Of a stretch of DNA of 64,000 nucleotides, positions 1 through 9,073 are shown one piece after another. The notes under the pieces were generated by a model. That model did no database searches and had not been told where the DNA came from. It saw only the letters and a program-made list of their open reading frames with translations. The DNA is from CAZTDU01 sp050248795 (GTDB taxonomy: Bacteria; Pseudomonadota; Gammaproteobacteria; Burkholderiales; SG8-39). Positions within the stretch are counted from its first letter, which is position 1. The number at the start of each line of letters is the position of its first letter. The position numbers were made by a program, and so were the translations under genes. Location of the stretch: assembly GCA_050248795.1 (NCBI GenBank), contig JBFWRS010000018.1, positions 1 through 64,000 of the forward strand, written 5' to 3'.

Positions 1-371
1 TGAGCCCGATCGCGATCGACCGCGGCCGCGGCGTCGCCGCGCTGCGCGCGCTGGCGCGCCGCGGCCGCGAGCGTCTCGCGCAGGGCTTCTGGGTGGTGGT
101 GTTCCCGGAGGGCACGCGCGTGCCGCCCGGCAGGCGCGGCCGCTTTCGCATCGGCGGCGCCTGGCTCGCCGCCGAGAATGGCGCGCCGGTGGTGCCGGTG
201 GCGCACAACGCGGGCCTGTACTGGCCGCGCAACGCGTTCCTGAAGCGGCCCGGCACGGTCACCGTGCGCATCGGCCCGCCGATCGACACGCGCGGCAGGA
301 GCGCGGAGGAGGTCAATACGCTGGCACAGGAATGGATCGAGGCGCAGCAGAAGGAGCTCTGCCCGTTGTAA
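1..371 (+). CDS. plsC: 1-acyl-sn-glycerol-3-phosphate acyltransferase, C-terminal part
   Basis: This is the 3' end of a lysophosphatidic acid acyltransferase, which adds the second acyl chain in phospholipid synthesis at the inner membrane. The reading frame is open from base 3 and the start lies outside the window. The visible part carries the family's FPEGTR acceptor-binding block (here VVFPEGTRVPPG), preceded by the IDRGRG segment and followed by the APVVPVAHNAG strand, all in the usual order. The upstream catalytic HxxxxD motif is not in the window. It ends 9 bp before gloA on the same strand. The family is clear, although exact substrate choice cannot be judged from this fragment. Confidence 0.9.
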   Translation, partial: SPIAIDRGRGVAALRALARRGRERLAQGFWVVVFPEGTRVPPGRRGRFRIGGAWLAAENGAPVVPVAHNAGLYWPRNAFLKRPGTVTVRIGPPIDTRGRSAEEVNTLAQEWIEAQQKELCPL

Positions 372-380
372 GATCGCCGC

Positions 381-770
381 ATGAGACTCCTGCACACCAT
401 GCTGCGCGTCGGCAACCTCGAACGGTCGCTGAAGTTCTACACCGAAGTGCTGGGCATGAAGCTGCTGCGCAGCACCGACCGCCCGGAGCAGAAGTATTCC
501 CTCGCCTTCGTCGGCTACGACACCGAGGACAAGGCGTCCGTGATCGAACTCACCTACAACTACGGCGTCGAGCGCTACGAGCCCGGCACCGCCTTCGGCC
601 ACCTCGCCATCGAGGTGCCGGACGCAGCGGCAGCCTGCGACGAAGTGAGGCAGCGCGGCGGCAAGGTGACGCGCGAGGCCGGGCCGGTGAAGGGCGGCAC
701 CACCGTCATCGCGTTCGTCGAGGACCCTGACGGCTACAAGATCGAGTTCATCGAGCGCAAGCCGCGCTGA
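381..770 (+). CDS. gloA: Lactoylglutathione lyase (glyoxalase I)
   Basis: Glyoxalase I converts the methylglyoxal-glutathione hemithioacetal to S-lactoylglutathione in cytosolic methylglyoxal detoxification. The 129-residue length is typical of bacterial GloA. The four metal ligands fall exactly where they do in the E. coli enzyme: His5, Glu56, His74 and Glu122. The protein lacks the extra loops of zinc-type enzymes, which suggests the Ni/Co-activated class (inference). Its 3' end overlaps the convergent rsmA stop by 23 bp. The overlap leaves no space for a separate bidirectional terminator. Confidence 0.96.
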   Translation: MRLLHTMLRVGNLERSLKFYTEVLGMKLLRSTDRPEQKYSLAFVGYDTEDKASVIELTYNYGVERYEPGTAFGHLAIEVPDAAAACDEVRQRGGKVTREAGPVKGGTTVIAFVEDPDGYKIEFIERKPR

Positions 771-1551
771 CCCGCCTGGCGATGCGCACGTAGTCGGCCG
801 GCGTCAGGTTCTCCGGCCGCAGCTTCGGTTCCAGTCCCAGCGCCGCGAGTTCCCCCTCGTCCAGCTTCAGCGCATTGCGCAGGGTCTTGCGGCGCGACGA
901 GAACGCGCGGCTGACGACTTCGGCGAACACGCGCTCGTCCACCTGCGGCCGCTCGCCCTGCGCCAGCGGCAGCATGCGCACCACCGCGGATTCGACCGCC
1001 GGTGGCGGCGTGAATGCGTCGGCCGGGACGAGGAACAGCAGCTCCATGCGATAGCGCACCTGCAGCATCACCGACAGCCGCCCGTAGGCCGGCGTGGAGG
1101 CGTGCGCCACCATGCGCTCGACCACTTCGCGCTGGAGCATGAAATGCATGTCGCCGACGCGGTCGGCCCAGCGCGCGAGATGAAACAGCAGCGGCGTCGA
1201 GATGTTGTAGGGCAGGTTGCCGACGATGCGCGCGCCCCGCGGCAGCGTGCCGAAGTCGAAAGCGAGCGCGTCAGCGCAATGCACGGGGAGCGCGTCACCG
1301 TGGCGCTCGCGCATGCGCGCGGCGAGGTCGCGGTCGATCTCGATCACCTGCAGCGCGGCGCCGCGCTCGAGCAGCGGCTGCGTCAGAGCACCCTGGCCGG
1401 GACCGATCTCGACGATCGCCTGGCCCGGCGCGGGCGAGATCGCATCGACGATGCGCCGGATGACATCGGCATCGTGCAGGAAGTGCTGGCCGAAGCGCTT
1501 GCGCGCTACTTCCGGGCGCTTGCGCGCCACATGCGGGCGCTGCGCGCTCAC
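748..1551 (-). CDS. rsmA: 16S rRNA (adenine(1518)-N(6)/adenine(1519)-N(6))-dimethyltransferase
   Basis: RsmA (KsgA) dimethylates two adjacent adenines in the 3'-terminal hairpin of 16S rRNA during small-subunit maturation. The 267-aa protein has the N-terminal FGQHFLHD block, SAM-binding motif I ([10 protein letters not shown]) and the catalytic NLPYNIS motif, in order. A GTG start at 1551 is chosen because it overlaps the pdxA stop as GTGA and gives the expected short basic leader before FGQHFL. It is the last gene of the lptD-surA-pdxA-rsmA unit, an order well conserved in proteobacteria. The extended open frame further upstream is only a shadow of pdxA. Confidence 0.96.
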   Translation of the reverse strand: MSAQRPHVARKRPEVARKRFGQHFLHDADVIRRIVDAISPAPGQAIVEIGPGQGALTQPLLERGAALQVIEIDRDLAARMRERHGDALPVHCADALAFDFGTLPRGARIVGNLPYNISTPLLFHLARWADRVGDMHFMLQREVVERMVAHASTPAYGRLSVMLQVRYRMELLFLVPADAFTPPPAVESAVVRMLPLAQGERPQVDERVFAEVVSRAFSSRRKTLRNALKLDEGELAALGLEPKLRPENLTPADYVRIARRVSAACAR

Positions 1552-2465
1552 CGCACGAGCTGCAGCGCCAGCCGCACCGCTTCGGCGAGGCTGGAGCCGT
1601 CCGCCCTGCCGCTGCCGGCGAGATCCAGCGCCGTGCCGTGGTCCACCGACGTGCGCACGAACGGCAGCCCCAGCGTGACGTTGACGCCGCGCCCGAAGCT
1701 TGCGTACTTGAGCACCGGCAGCCCCTGGTCGTGGTACATCGCGAGCACGCAATCCACGCCCTTCAGGCGCGCCGGGACGAACAGGGTATCGGCCGGAATC
1801 GGTCCCTCGACCGCAAGCCCCTCGGCGGCGAGCGCGGCCACCACCGGCGCAATGACCTCGATCTCCTCGCGCCCCAGGTGTCCGCCCTCGCCGCTGTGCG
1901 GATTGAGCCCGGAGACAAGGATGCGCGGCCGCGCGATGCCGAATCGCGTGCGCAGGTCCCGCTCGACGATGCGCAGCGTCTTCTCCAGCCCCGCGCGCGT
2001 GATCGCCGCGGCCACGTCCGCGAGCGCAAGGTGCGTCGTCGCCAGCGCCACGCGCAGGCCGCCGCCGGCCAGCATCATCACGACGTCGGTGCCCGCTCGT
2101 GCCGCGAGGTACTCGGTATGCCCCGTGAACGGGATGCCGGCGTCGTTGATGACGCTCTTCTGCACCGGCGCGGTCACCATGGCGTCGTAGCTGCCGGAAA
2201 GGCAGCCGTCTATCGCGCGGTCCAGCACCGCCAGCACGTAGCGGCTGTTCGCCGCATCCAGCCTGCCGGCGACACAGCGCGCGGCCAGTGGCACGTGCGC
2301 CACCTCGGCGCTGGCGCCCGCGCCGCGCTCGGCGAGCAGCCCGCGGTCGCCGATCAGCACCAGCCTGGCGTCGAATGCGCCGGCATCCAGCGAGGCGCAG
2401 ATGTCCGGGCCGATGCCGGCCGGCTCGCCGCTGGTCACGGCGATGACCGGCCGCGTGCGCGCCAT
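1548..2465 (-). CDS. pdxA: 4-hydroxythreonine-4-phosphate dehydrogenase
   Basis: PdxA oxidises 4-phosphohydroxy-L-threonine with NAD(P) in the DXP-dependent route to pyridoxal 5'-phosphate. The 305-aa product has the N-terminal GEPAGIGPD block, the [11 protein letters not shown] segment, [11 protein letters not shown] and the C-terminal YHDQGLP and [10 protein letters not shown] blocks. These carry the metal-binding histidines and aspartate of the family. The ATG follows directly on the surA stop (TAG-ATG with no gap), and its stop overlaps the rsmA start, so translational coupling along the operon is likely. Length and motifs match full-length enzymes. Confidence 0.96.
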   Translation of the reverse strand: MARTRPVIAVTSGEPAGIGPDICASLDAGAFDARLVLIGDRGLLAERGAGASAEVAHVPLAARCVAGRLDAANSRYVLAVLDRAIDGCLSGSYDAMVTAPVQKSVINDAGIPFTGHTEYLAARAGTDVVMMLAGGGLRVALATTHLALADVAAAITRAGLEKTLRIVERDLRTRFGIARPRILVSGLNPHSGEGGHLGREEIEVIAPVVAALAAEGLAVEGPIPADTLFVPARLKGVDCVLAMYHDQGLPVLKYASFGRGVNVTLGLPFVRTSVDHGTALDLAGSGRADGSSLAEAVRLALQLVR

Positions 2466-3785
2466 CTACTTGTCCTCTAGCCGCAGTTCGACGTAGGTGC
2501 GATCCCGCAACTGGCGGATCCACTCCTGGAACGCCTCGTCGGACTTGCGCTCCCGCAGCGCGATGCGCGCCTGCAGGCGACGGCGCTCGGCGCTCACGCT
2601 CGCCGTGCGGCGCTCGATGACCTGGATCAGGTGCCAGCCGAACGGCGTCTTCACCGGCAAGCTCACTTCGCCGGGCTTCAGTTCGGACATCGCGCGCTCG
2701 AACTCGGGCACCGTGTCCCCGGGATAGACCCAGTCGAGGTCGCCGCCGCGTGCCGCGCTGCCATCCTCGGAGTGCAGGCGCGCGAGCTCGGCGAAGTCAG
2801 CCTTGCCCACGGTCAGGCGCTCGCGCAGGCCGTTCAGCCGGCGTTGCGCATCGGCCTCGGACACCAGTTCGTTTGTGCGCACGAGGATGTGCCGCACACG
2901 CGTCTGCACCACCGGCCCGCTGGCCGGCAGGGGCTGGCCGCCGCGCCGCCCGGTCAGCTTGAGTACGTGGAACCCGGCCGGGCTCCTGAGTACTTCGCTG
3001 ACTTCACCCGGGCGCATCGTCCTCAGCGCCGCGGCGAACAGCTCCGGCAGGCGGTCCGCTGCACGCCAGCCCATGGCGCCGCCGCGCAGCGCGTCCGGCG
3101 CATCCGAATAGCTTGCCGCGATGCGGCCGAAATCGCCTCCGGCACCGGCCTCGCCGCGCGCCTTCTCGGCGCGCTGGCGCGCCGCTTCGACGCGCTCGGG
3201 ACTGGCCTGCTCCGGAATGCGCACCAGGATGTGCGAGAGCTCGAACTCCGCGCCTGCCTCCGCCGCCGGCGCCTTTGCCGCCTCCTCCAGGTAGAGGTCG
3301 ATCTCGCTTTCGCTCACCTGGATCTTGTCGTCCACCTCGCGCTCGCGCAGGCGCGTCAGCAGGATCTGCTGGCGCACTTCCTCGCGGAAGCGGTCGAACC
3401 GCACGCCGTCGCGCTCCAGCGCCTGGCGGAACGCGGCAAGGGAAAGGTTGTTGTTCTCCGCGATGCGCTCGATCGCGCGGTCGAGTTGCACTTCGTCGAC
3501 TCGTATGCCGGAATCGCGCGCGAACTGCACCTGCGCCTTGTCGACGATCAGCCGCTCCAGCACCTGCGCCTGCAAGGTCGCGCGATCGGGCGGCGGCGTG
3601 CCCTGCCGCTGCAGCTGGCGCAGCGCGAAATCCATGCGCTCGGACAGCTCGCTCATGGTGACGACTTCGCTGTTCACCACGGCGACGATGCGATCCACCA
3701 GCGATATGCGCTGTGCCAGCGCAGCCGGCAGCGCAGCCAGCGCAAGGCAGAGAAAGACGACCAGGCGGCGCACGGTTCCGCTCAA
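2466..3785 (-). CDS. surA: Periplasmic chaperone / peptidyl-prolyl isomerase SurA
   Basis: SurA escorts unfolded outer-membrane proteins through the periplasm. The 439-aa precursor starts with a signal peptide (basic MSGTVRR, then a hydrophobic stretch ending ALPAALA). The SurA N-terminal helical domain spans roughly residues 30-170. Two parvulin (PpiC) domains follow, at about 175-280 and 290-390, each opening with a SHILVR or RHILVR strand. The gene starts 1 bp after the lptD stop. LptD is itself an outer-membrane barrel handled by SurA, so the arrangement links chaperone and client. Confidence 0.95.
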   Translation of the reverse strand: MSGTVRRLVVFLCLALAALPAALAQRISLVDRIVAVVNSEVVTMSELSERMDFALRQLQRQGTPPPDRATLQAQVLERLIVDKAQVQFARDSGIRVDEVQLDRAIERIAENNNLSLAAFRQALERDGVRFDRFREEVRQQILLTRLREREVDDKIQVSESEIDLYLEEAAKAPAAEAGAEFELSHILVRIPEQASPERVEAARQRAEKARGEAGAGGDFGRIAASYSDAPDALRGGAMGWRAADRLPELFAAALRTMRPGEVSEVLRSPAGFHVLKLTGRRGGQPLPASGPVVQTRVRHILVRTNELVSEADAQRRLNGLRERLTVGKADFAELARLHSEDGSAARGGDLDWVYPGDTVPEFERAMSELKPGEVSLPVKTPFGWHLIQVIERRTASVSAERRRLQARIALRERKSDEAFQEWIRQLRDRTYVELRLEDK

Positions 3786-6011
3786 CTAGTACACCTGCTC
3801 GTAGGGCAGGCGTCGTTGCAGGCTCGGCGGCACCAGGTTGCGGTCACTCGGGTTGGTCTGCGCGTAGCCCGGCACGGTTCGCTGCAGCAGCGTCAACGCG
3901 TCGCCGGTGCCGAACTGGCCGAGGCCGTTGAACTCGAGCTGGAACAGCAGCTCGGTGGAGGTAGTCTGCACCGCCGCCTGGATGCGCCGCGCGACCGCGC
4001 GGAACACCCAGCAGCCGGCGTTGTACTCGACTCCCGCCAGGCCTTCGAGCACCAGCCGGTCGGGGAACGAATAGTTGAGGCGGCCGATGCCGAACCAGCC
4101 CGGCGCGATCGGCCACTGGCCCGACACGTCGACCTGGCGCAGGATGTTGCGATTGAAGCGGTAACTCAGGTTCAGCACCTTGGCGATCTCGGGGGAATAG
4201 CGCACCGCCGCGCTGTAGCGCTCGGCTCGCTCCTCGCGTGGGTTGAACTGCATCGCGGTCTCGAAGCTCCAGTGCCTGCCGACCTGGCCGCTCACCGAGG
4301 CGAGAATGTCGGAACGGCGATGGGTGCGCAGAGGCGAGCCCGGCGCAAGGCCCACGCGCTCGTCCTGGAAATAGAACCTCTGACCCAGCAGCGCGCGGAA
4401 AAGTTCCTGCCCGTTGTTGCCCAGCAGTCGCGTGGTCGCGGCGAGCGTGAGCTCGTTGGCGTCGCCGAGGCGGTCGCCGCCCGCGAATCGGTTCTCGGTG
4501 AAGATCGACGCATAGTTGAGTTCGTACAGGCCGGTGTCGAAGACCGGCATCTGGCTCTGGTCGCGATAAGGTATGCGCACGTAGAACGCGCGCGGCTCCA
4601 GCGTGTGCGTAAGGTTCTCGCCGAACCAGGTCACCGGGCGGTCGAAAATCAGCCCCGAATCCACGCTCAGCCACGGCGCGGTCGATGACTGGATGCCGGC
4701 CTGCCCGGGCGCCGCGCGCTCCAGCGTGTACTTCACGTGGCGTACGCCGAGCTTGGGCGTGACGAAGTAGCCGGGCGCGAGCAGCGGGAAGCTCACCGAC
4801 GGATTGAGGAGCGTGCGCTGTCCCTCGACCAGCGTCGGATGCGTGAAGCGCACGTATTCCGCCGGCAGCTGGAAGTCCGCGATGCCGCCGATGTCGTTGC
4901 GCGTCGCGTGCAGGTTGAGCTGCGGCACGCGATGGTACGGAATTCCCACCGGCGCCAGCGGGTCCTGCAGCGTCTGGAAGCGCTGCAGCCGCAGCGACGC
5001 GCCGTAGCTGAGGCCGAACAGGCTGCCGCCGTAGCTCAGCGAGCCTTCGCGCTGCAGGTTGCCGGTCCAGGCCTGGTTGACGCGGCTCGAGAGGTCGACG
5101 AAGTAGCGGTCGTCGGTGACCTTGTTCAGGTCCAGCCTGCCGAAGAGTTGCGGCGTGATCTGCTGCTGGTGCAGAAGGCTGAAGCCGGTGCGCGCCTTCT
5201 TCAGCTGCGTGTCCTCCGGCATGTGCTCGAACTTCACCTCGCCCGAGTACGTATGGCCGATGTAGCGGTAGTCGGTCTTCAGCTGCGCGCCGCGATCACT
5301 CATCATCACCGCGGTGAGCGTGGCGTCCATCTCCGGCGCGATGTTCCAGTAGTAGGGGACGCTGACCTCGTAGCCGCGCCGCGTCGAGCGCGCATAACTG
5401 GGCACGAGGAATCCGGACTTGCGCTGCCGGTCGAGCGAGAAGCTCATCCACGGCAGGTTGAGCACCGTGGTATCGAAGAAACGCAGCTTGGCGCTGCGCG
5501 CGCGGCCCACGTCCTCTTCGTAGTCGAGGTCGAGCTGGCCTACTTCGAGGTACCAGTCGTCGCGCCCCGGCTCGCAGGTGGTATATGTTCCCTTCGTCAC
5601 CCGGTAGCGCTCGGGCCCGAGCAGCTCGATGCGCTCGGCGCTGCCGCGCGCCGGTGGGTCGCGTTCCAGCCTGTAGCTCGGCGACTCGAACACGCCAGTG
5701 CCGTCGTCGGCGTTGTATTGCATGCGCGGGCCGAAGAAGCGGTCGGCGCCGAACTCGAAGCGCGCGCCGCCGTCCGCCTCGAAGCGGTCGAACTCGCGGT
5801 TGAAACGCAGCACTTCGCCGAAAATAGTCGTGTCGTCGCGCTTTACCTCGGCCCGGCCCTGCGCATTCACCTCGAGGTCGGACACGCCCTCGATGCGCTC
5901 GGCATCTATCGTCGTCGGGCCCTGGTCGCCGCCTGCCGGTGCACCGCCCGCCTGCGCCAGCGCGCCCGAGGCGAGAAATGCTGCGGCAAGTGCCACGAAG
6001 CGAGGCTGCAC
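3786..6011 (-). CDS. lptD: LPS-assembly protein LptD
   Basis: LptD is the outer-membrane barrel that, with LptE, inserts lipopolysaccharide into the outer leaflet. The product has an OstA-like periplasmic beta-jellyroll at about residues 30-140 and then a long beta-strand-rich barrel. Cysteines in TTCEPG and NAGCW lie where the family forms its essential disulfides. An upstream ATG at 6098 would run into the divergent amgK. The GTG at 6011 is preferred because it yields MQPRFVALAAAFLASGALAQ, a clean signal peptide, and 741 aa. No strong ribosome site precedes it, so the start is moderately certain. Confidence 0.92.
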   Translation of the reverse strand: MQPRFVALAAAFLASGALAQAGGAPAGGDQGPTTIDAERIEGVSDLEVNAQGRAEVKRDDTTIFGEVLRFNREFDRFEADGGARFEFGADRFFGPRMQYNADDGTGVFESPSYRLERDPPARGSAERIELLGPERYRVTKGTYTTCEPGRDDWYLEVGQLDLDYEEDVGRARSAKLRFFDTTVLNLPWMSFSLDRQRKSGFLVPSYARSTRRGYEVSVPYYWNIAPEMDATLTAVMMSDRGAQLKTDYRYIGHTYSGEVKFEHMPEDTQLKKARTGFSLLHQQQITPQLFGRLDLNKVTDDRYFVDLSSRVNQAWTGNLQREGSLSYGGSLFGLSYGASLRLQRFQTLQDPLAPVGIPYHRVPQLNLHATRNDIGGIADFQLPAEYVRFTHPTLVEGQRTLLNPSVSFPLLAPGYFVTPKLGVRHVKYTLERAAPGQAGIQSSTAPWLSVDSGLIFDRPVTWFGENLTHTLEPRAFYVRIPYRDQSQMPVFDTGLYELNYASIFTENRFAGGDRLGDANELTLAATTRLLGNNGQELFRALLGQRFYFQDERVGLAPGSPLRTHRRSDILASVSGQVGRHWSFETAMQFNPREERAERYSAAVRYSPEIAKVLNLSYRFNRNILRQVDVSGQWPIAPGWFGIGRLNYSFPDRLVLEGLAGVEYNAGCWVFRAVARRIQAAVQTTSTELLFQLEFNGLGQFGTGDALTLLQRTVPGYAQTNPSDRNLVPPSLQRRLPYEQVY

Positions 6012-6090
6012 GGGTTGCGCCGGAAGTAAATTGGTGAGAAGGCCGGTGGAAACGCGTAGGTACGACGGTAAAATCGCACAATTCCGCCCG

Positions 6091-7071
6091 ATGCGCAACG
6101 AAATGGATGAGCGTTACCGCCAGCTCGAGCGCTGGCTCGCCGCGCAGTTTCCGGGTCGGCGGTTCACGCTCGCGATCGCGTCGGCAGATGCGAGCTTCCG
6201 CCGCTACTTCAGGGCGTCATGGGATGACGGCGGCACGCAGATCGTCATGGACGCGCCGCCCGACAAGGAGGACTGCGGGCCGTTCGTCAAGGTCGCGGCG
6301 CTGCTGCGCGTCGCCGGACTGAACGCGCCCGAAGTCATCGCGGCAGACATGGCGCAGGGATTCCTGCTGCTCACCGACCTCGGCGACCGCACCTACCTCG
6401 ACGTACTGCGCGAAGACAACGCCACTCTGCTCTTCACCCAGGCGATCGACGCGCTGGTGCGCTGGCAGCTGGCGACGCGGCCCGGCGTGCTCGCGCCCTA
6501 TGACGAGCCGATCCTGCTGCGCGAGATGGCGCTGTTTCCCGAGTGGTATGTCGGCCGCCACCTCGGCAAGCAGCTGTCGGTGCAGCAGCGGCAGGACCTG
6601 GACGCCGCGTGCGGCCTGCTCGCGCGCGCCGCGCTGGCCCAGCCTGCGGTCTACGTCCACCGCGACTACATGCCACGCAACCTGATGGCCTGCGAGCCCG
6701 GTCCGGGGATACTCGATTTCCAGGATGCATTGCTCGGTCCGCTGAGCTACGACGTCGCGAGCCTGTTTCGCGACGCCTTCATCAGCTGGGACGAGGAGCG
6801 CGTGCTCGACTGGACCATCCGCTACTGGGAACGCGCGCGCCAGGCCGGCCTGCCGGTACGCGCGGACTTCGCCGAGTTCTGGCGCGAGTTCGAATGGATG
6901 GGGCTGCAGCGCCACCTCAAGGTACTCGGCATCTTCGCGCGGCTCACGCATCGCGACGGCAAGCCGAAGTACGTCGCCGACACGCCGCGCTTCATGGGCT
7001 ACGCGCGCGCGGTCGCCTCGCGCTACCGCGAGCTTGCACCGCTCGCGCGGCTGCTGGACGCGCTGCCGTGA
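6091..7071 (+). CDS. amgK: Anomeric N-acetylmuramate/N-acetylglucosamine kinase-like phosphotransferase
   Basis: AmgK phosphorylates the anomeric hydroxyl of MurNAc/GlcNAc in the peptidoglycan recycling pathway that bypasses de novo UDP-MurNAc synthesis. The 326-aa protein is an aminoglycoside phosphotransferase-type kinase. It has the catalytic HRDYMPRN loop at residues 190-197 and the metal-binding DFQDA at 209-213. The ATG at 6091 is used, with a second in-frame ATG at 6103. It overlaps murU by GTGA, and the pair diverges from lptD, as in Pseudomonas and many betaproteobacteria. Function rests on this pairing and the motifs. Confidence 0.9.
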   Translation: MRNEMDERYRQLERWLAAQFPGRRFTLAIASADASFRRYFRASWDDGGTQIVMDAPPDKEDCGPFVKVAALLRVAGLNAPEVIAADMAQGFLLLTDLGDRTYLDVLREDNATLLFTQAIDALVRWQLATRPGVLAPYDEPILLREMALFPEWYVGRHLGKQLSVQQRQDLDAACGLLARAALAQPAVYVHRDYMPRNLMACEPGPGILDFQDALLGPLSYDVASLFRDAFISWDEERVLDWTIRYWERARQAGLPVRADFAEFWREFEWMGLQRHLKVLGIFARLTHRDGKPKYVADTPRFMGYARAVASRYRELAPLARLLDALP

Positions 7072-7751
7072 AGGCGATGATCCTCGCTGCCGGCCGCGGC
7101 GAGCGGCTGCGACCGCTCACCGATCGCACGCCCAAGCCGCTGATCGAGGTCGGCGGCAAGCCGCTCGTGGCATGGCACCTGGAGCGGCTCGCCCGCTCGG
7201 GCTTGCGCGATGTCGTCATCAACGTTTCGCACCTGGCCGAGATGATCGAGGCGCGCCTGGGCGACGGCAGTGCGTGGGGCGTGTCGATCGCCTACTCGCG
7301 CGAGGCCGAAGCGCTGGAAACCGCGGGCGGCATCGCCACCGCGCGCGAGCTCCTGGGTGCCGAGCCCTTCCTGCTGGTCAATGCCGACGTCTATTGCGAT
7401 GTCGATTTCACCGCGCTCTCGGCCCGCGACCTGGGCGCACACCTGGCGCACCTGGTGCTCGTGCCGAACCCGGGCTTCAGGCCTGAGGGTGACTTCTCGC
7501 TCGCGCACGGCAGCGTCGGCATCGACGCGGCGCCGCGCTACACTTATGCAGGGATCGCGCTGATCGCGCCCCGCCTGGTGGCGCATGTGGCGCCGGGCCG
7601 GAAGGCGCCGCTGGGGCCTGTCCTGCGCGATGCTGCCAGCCGCGGCGAGGTCAGCGGCGAGGTTCACCACGGCGCCTGGAGCGACGTCGGCACACCGCAA
7701 AGGCTGGCCGAACTGGCCGCGACATTGAACAGCGAGGAACGCAGCACATGA
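7068..7751 (+). CDS. murU: N-acetylmuramate alpha-1-phosphate uridylyltransferase
   Basis: MurU transfers UMP to MurNAc-1-phosphate to make UDP-MurNAc in the cell-wall recycling shunt, using the AmgK product. The 227-aa protein opens with the nucleotidyltransferase signature LAAGRGERLRPLTD and TPKPL and has the metal-binding NADVYCD segment near residue 105. The GTG at 7068 overlaps the amgK stop and gives MKAMILAAG, matching the family start better than the ATG at 7077. The stop overlaps the pepP ATG (ATGA). Two sugar-nucleotidyltransferase subfamilies share this signature; the amgK context favours MurU. Confidence 0.9.
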   Translation: MKAMILAAGRGERLRPLTDRTPKPLIEVGGKPLVAWHLERLARSGLRDVVINVSHLAEMIEARLGDGSAWGVSIAYSREAEALETAGGIATARELLGAEPFLLVNADVYCDVDFTALSARDLGAHLAHLVLVPNPGFRPEGDFSLAHGSVGIDAAPRYTYAGIALIAPRLVAHVAPGRKAPLGPVLRDAASRGEVSGEVHHGAWSDVGTPQRLAELAATLNSEERST

Positions 7752-9073
7752 ACGCGCCTGGAGGCACTCCGGCAAGCGCAGCACATGCAGCCCGCAGGCA
7801 GGCGCTGGCGGCCGCCATGCACGAAGGCGTCGCGATCGTCGCCACCGCGCCGGAGCGCGTGCGCAACCGCGACACGCACTTCCTGTATCGCTACGACAGT
7901 TATTTCTACTACCTCACCGGCTTCGCGGAGCCGGAAGCGGTCCTCGTCATCGTCGCCGGCCGGGAACCCCGCACACTGCTCTTCTGCCGCGAGAAGAACG
8001 CCGAGCGCGAAACCTGGGACGGCTTCCGGCACGGCCCGGAGGCCGCGCGCGAGCTGTTCGGCTTCGACGAAGCCCATCCGATCGGCTCGCTCGACGCCAT
8101 GATGCCGGGCCTGCTCGCGGACCAGCCGGCGCTGCACACCATGGTAGGCATGGATGCCGCATGGGACGCCCGCGTCATGGGCTGGCTGAACGCGGTGCGT
8201 GCGCAGTCGCGCGCCGGCATCGCCGCGCCCGACCGCCTGCACGACATACGCGCGGTGCTGGACGACATGCGCCTGGTGAAGGACGAAGGCGAGCTTGCGC
8301 TGATGCGCCGCGCGGCCGCGATCTCGGCCGCCGCGCACCGGCGCGCGATGCGCGCGACGCGTGCCGGGCGCCACGAATTCGAGATCGAGGCCGAGCTGCT
8401 GCACGAGTTCCGCCGGCACGGCGCGCAGTTCCCCGCATACTGGCCGATCGTCGCCGGCGGCGCCAATGCATGCGTGCTGCACTATGTCAGCAACGATGCG
8501 CCGCTCGCCGACGGCGACCTGCTGCTCATCGATGCAGGCTGCGAGCTGCACGGCTATGCGTCCGACATCACGCGCACGTTTCCGGTCAGCGGCCGCTACA
8601 GCGCGGCGCAGAAGGACGTCTACGAGATCGTCCTCGCTGCGCAGGCCGCCGCCATCGACAGGGTGCGCGCGGGGAACCACTGGAACGAGCCCCACGACGC
8701 AGCGGTGAAGGTACTCGCACAGGGCATGCTGGACCTCGGGCTGCTTGCGGGTACGCTGGACGAGGCGCTGGAGAAGGAAAGCTACCGGCGCTTCTACATG
8801 CACCGCACCGGCCACTGGCTGGGCCTGGACGTGCACGACGCCGGGGAATACAAGCGCGGCGGCGCGTGGCGCAGCCTCGCCGCCGGCATGGTGCTGACCG
8901 TCGAGCCGGGCATGTACATCCGCGCCGCGGACGACGTGCCCTCCGCGTTGCACGACATCGGCATCCGCATCGAGGACGACGTCGTGGTGCGCGATGGCGA
9001 CTGCGAGGTCCTCACGCTTGAGACGCCAAAGCGCATCGCCGACATCGAGGACCTGATGCGCGATGCGGCTTGA
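7748..9073 (+). CDS. pepP: Xaa-Pro aminopeptidase (aminopeptidase P)
   Basis: Aminopeptidase P removes an N-terminal residue that precedes proline, in the cytosol. The 441-aa protein has the creatinase-like N-terminal domain followed by a pita-bread metallopeptidase domain from about residue 175. All five dimanganese ligands are visible: Asp262 and Asp273 (DAGCELHGYASD), His356 (HRTGHW), Glu386 (VEPGMY) and Glu409 (RIED). They align with E. coli PepP. It overlaps murU by 4 bp and the next FAD monooxygenase by 11 bp, the order seen in other proteobacterial pepP-ubiH loci. Confidence 0.96.
   Translation: MNAPGGTPASAAHAARRQALAAAMHEGVAIVATAPERVRNRDTHFLYRYDSYFYYLTGFAEPEAVLVIVAGREPRTLLFCREKNAERETWDGFRHGPEAARELFGFDEAHPIGSLDAMMPGLLADQPALHTMVGMDAAWDARVMGWLNAVRAQSRAGIAAPDRLHDIRAVLDDMRLVKDEGELALMRRAAAISAAAHRRAMRATRAGRHEFEIEAELLHEFRRHGAQFPAYWPIVAGGANACVLHYVSNDAPLADGDLLLIDAGCELHGYASDITRTFPVSGRYSAAQKDVYEIVLAAQAAAIDRVRAGNHWNEPHDAAVKVLAQGMLDLGLLAGTLDEALEKESYRRFYMHRTGHWLGLDVHDAGEYKRGGAWRSLAAGMVLTVEPGMYIRAADDVPSALHDIGIRIEDDVVVRDGDCEVLTLETPKRIADIEDLMRDAA

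Noticed and set aside
2631..4688. Long plus-strand open frame of 685 codons opposite surA and lptD
   Set aside because: It is a high-GC antisense shadow: composition is His/Arg/Gln-rich with no domain, and both genes underneath are well-known families. Many similar frames (for example 42565-44745, 26618-28747, 58105-60354) are rejected for the same reason.
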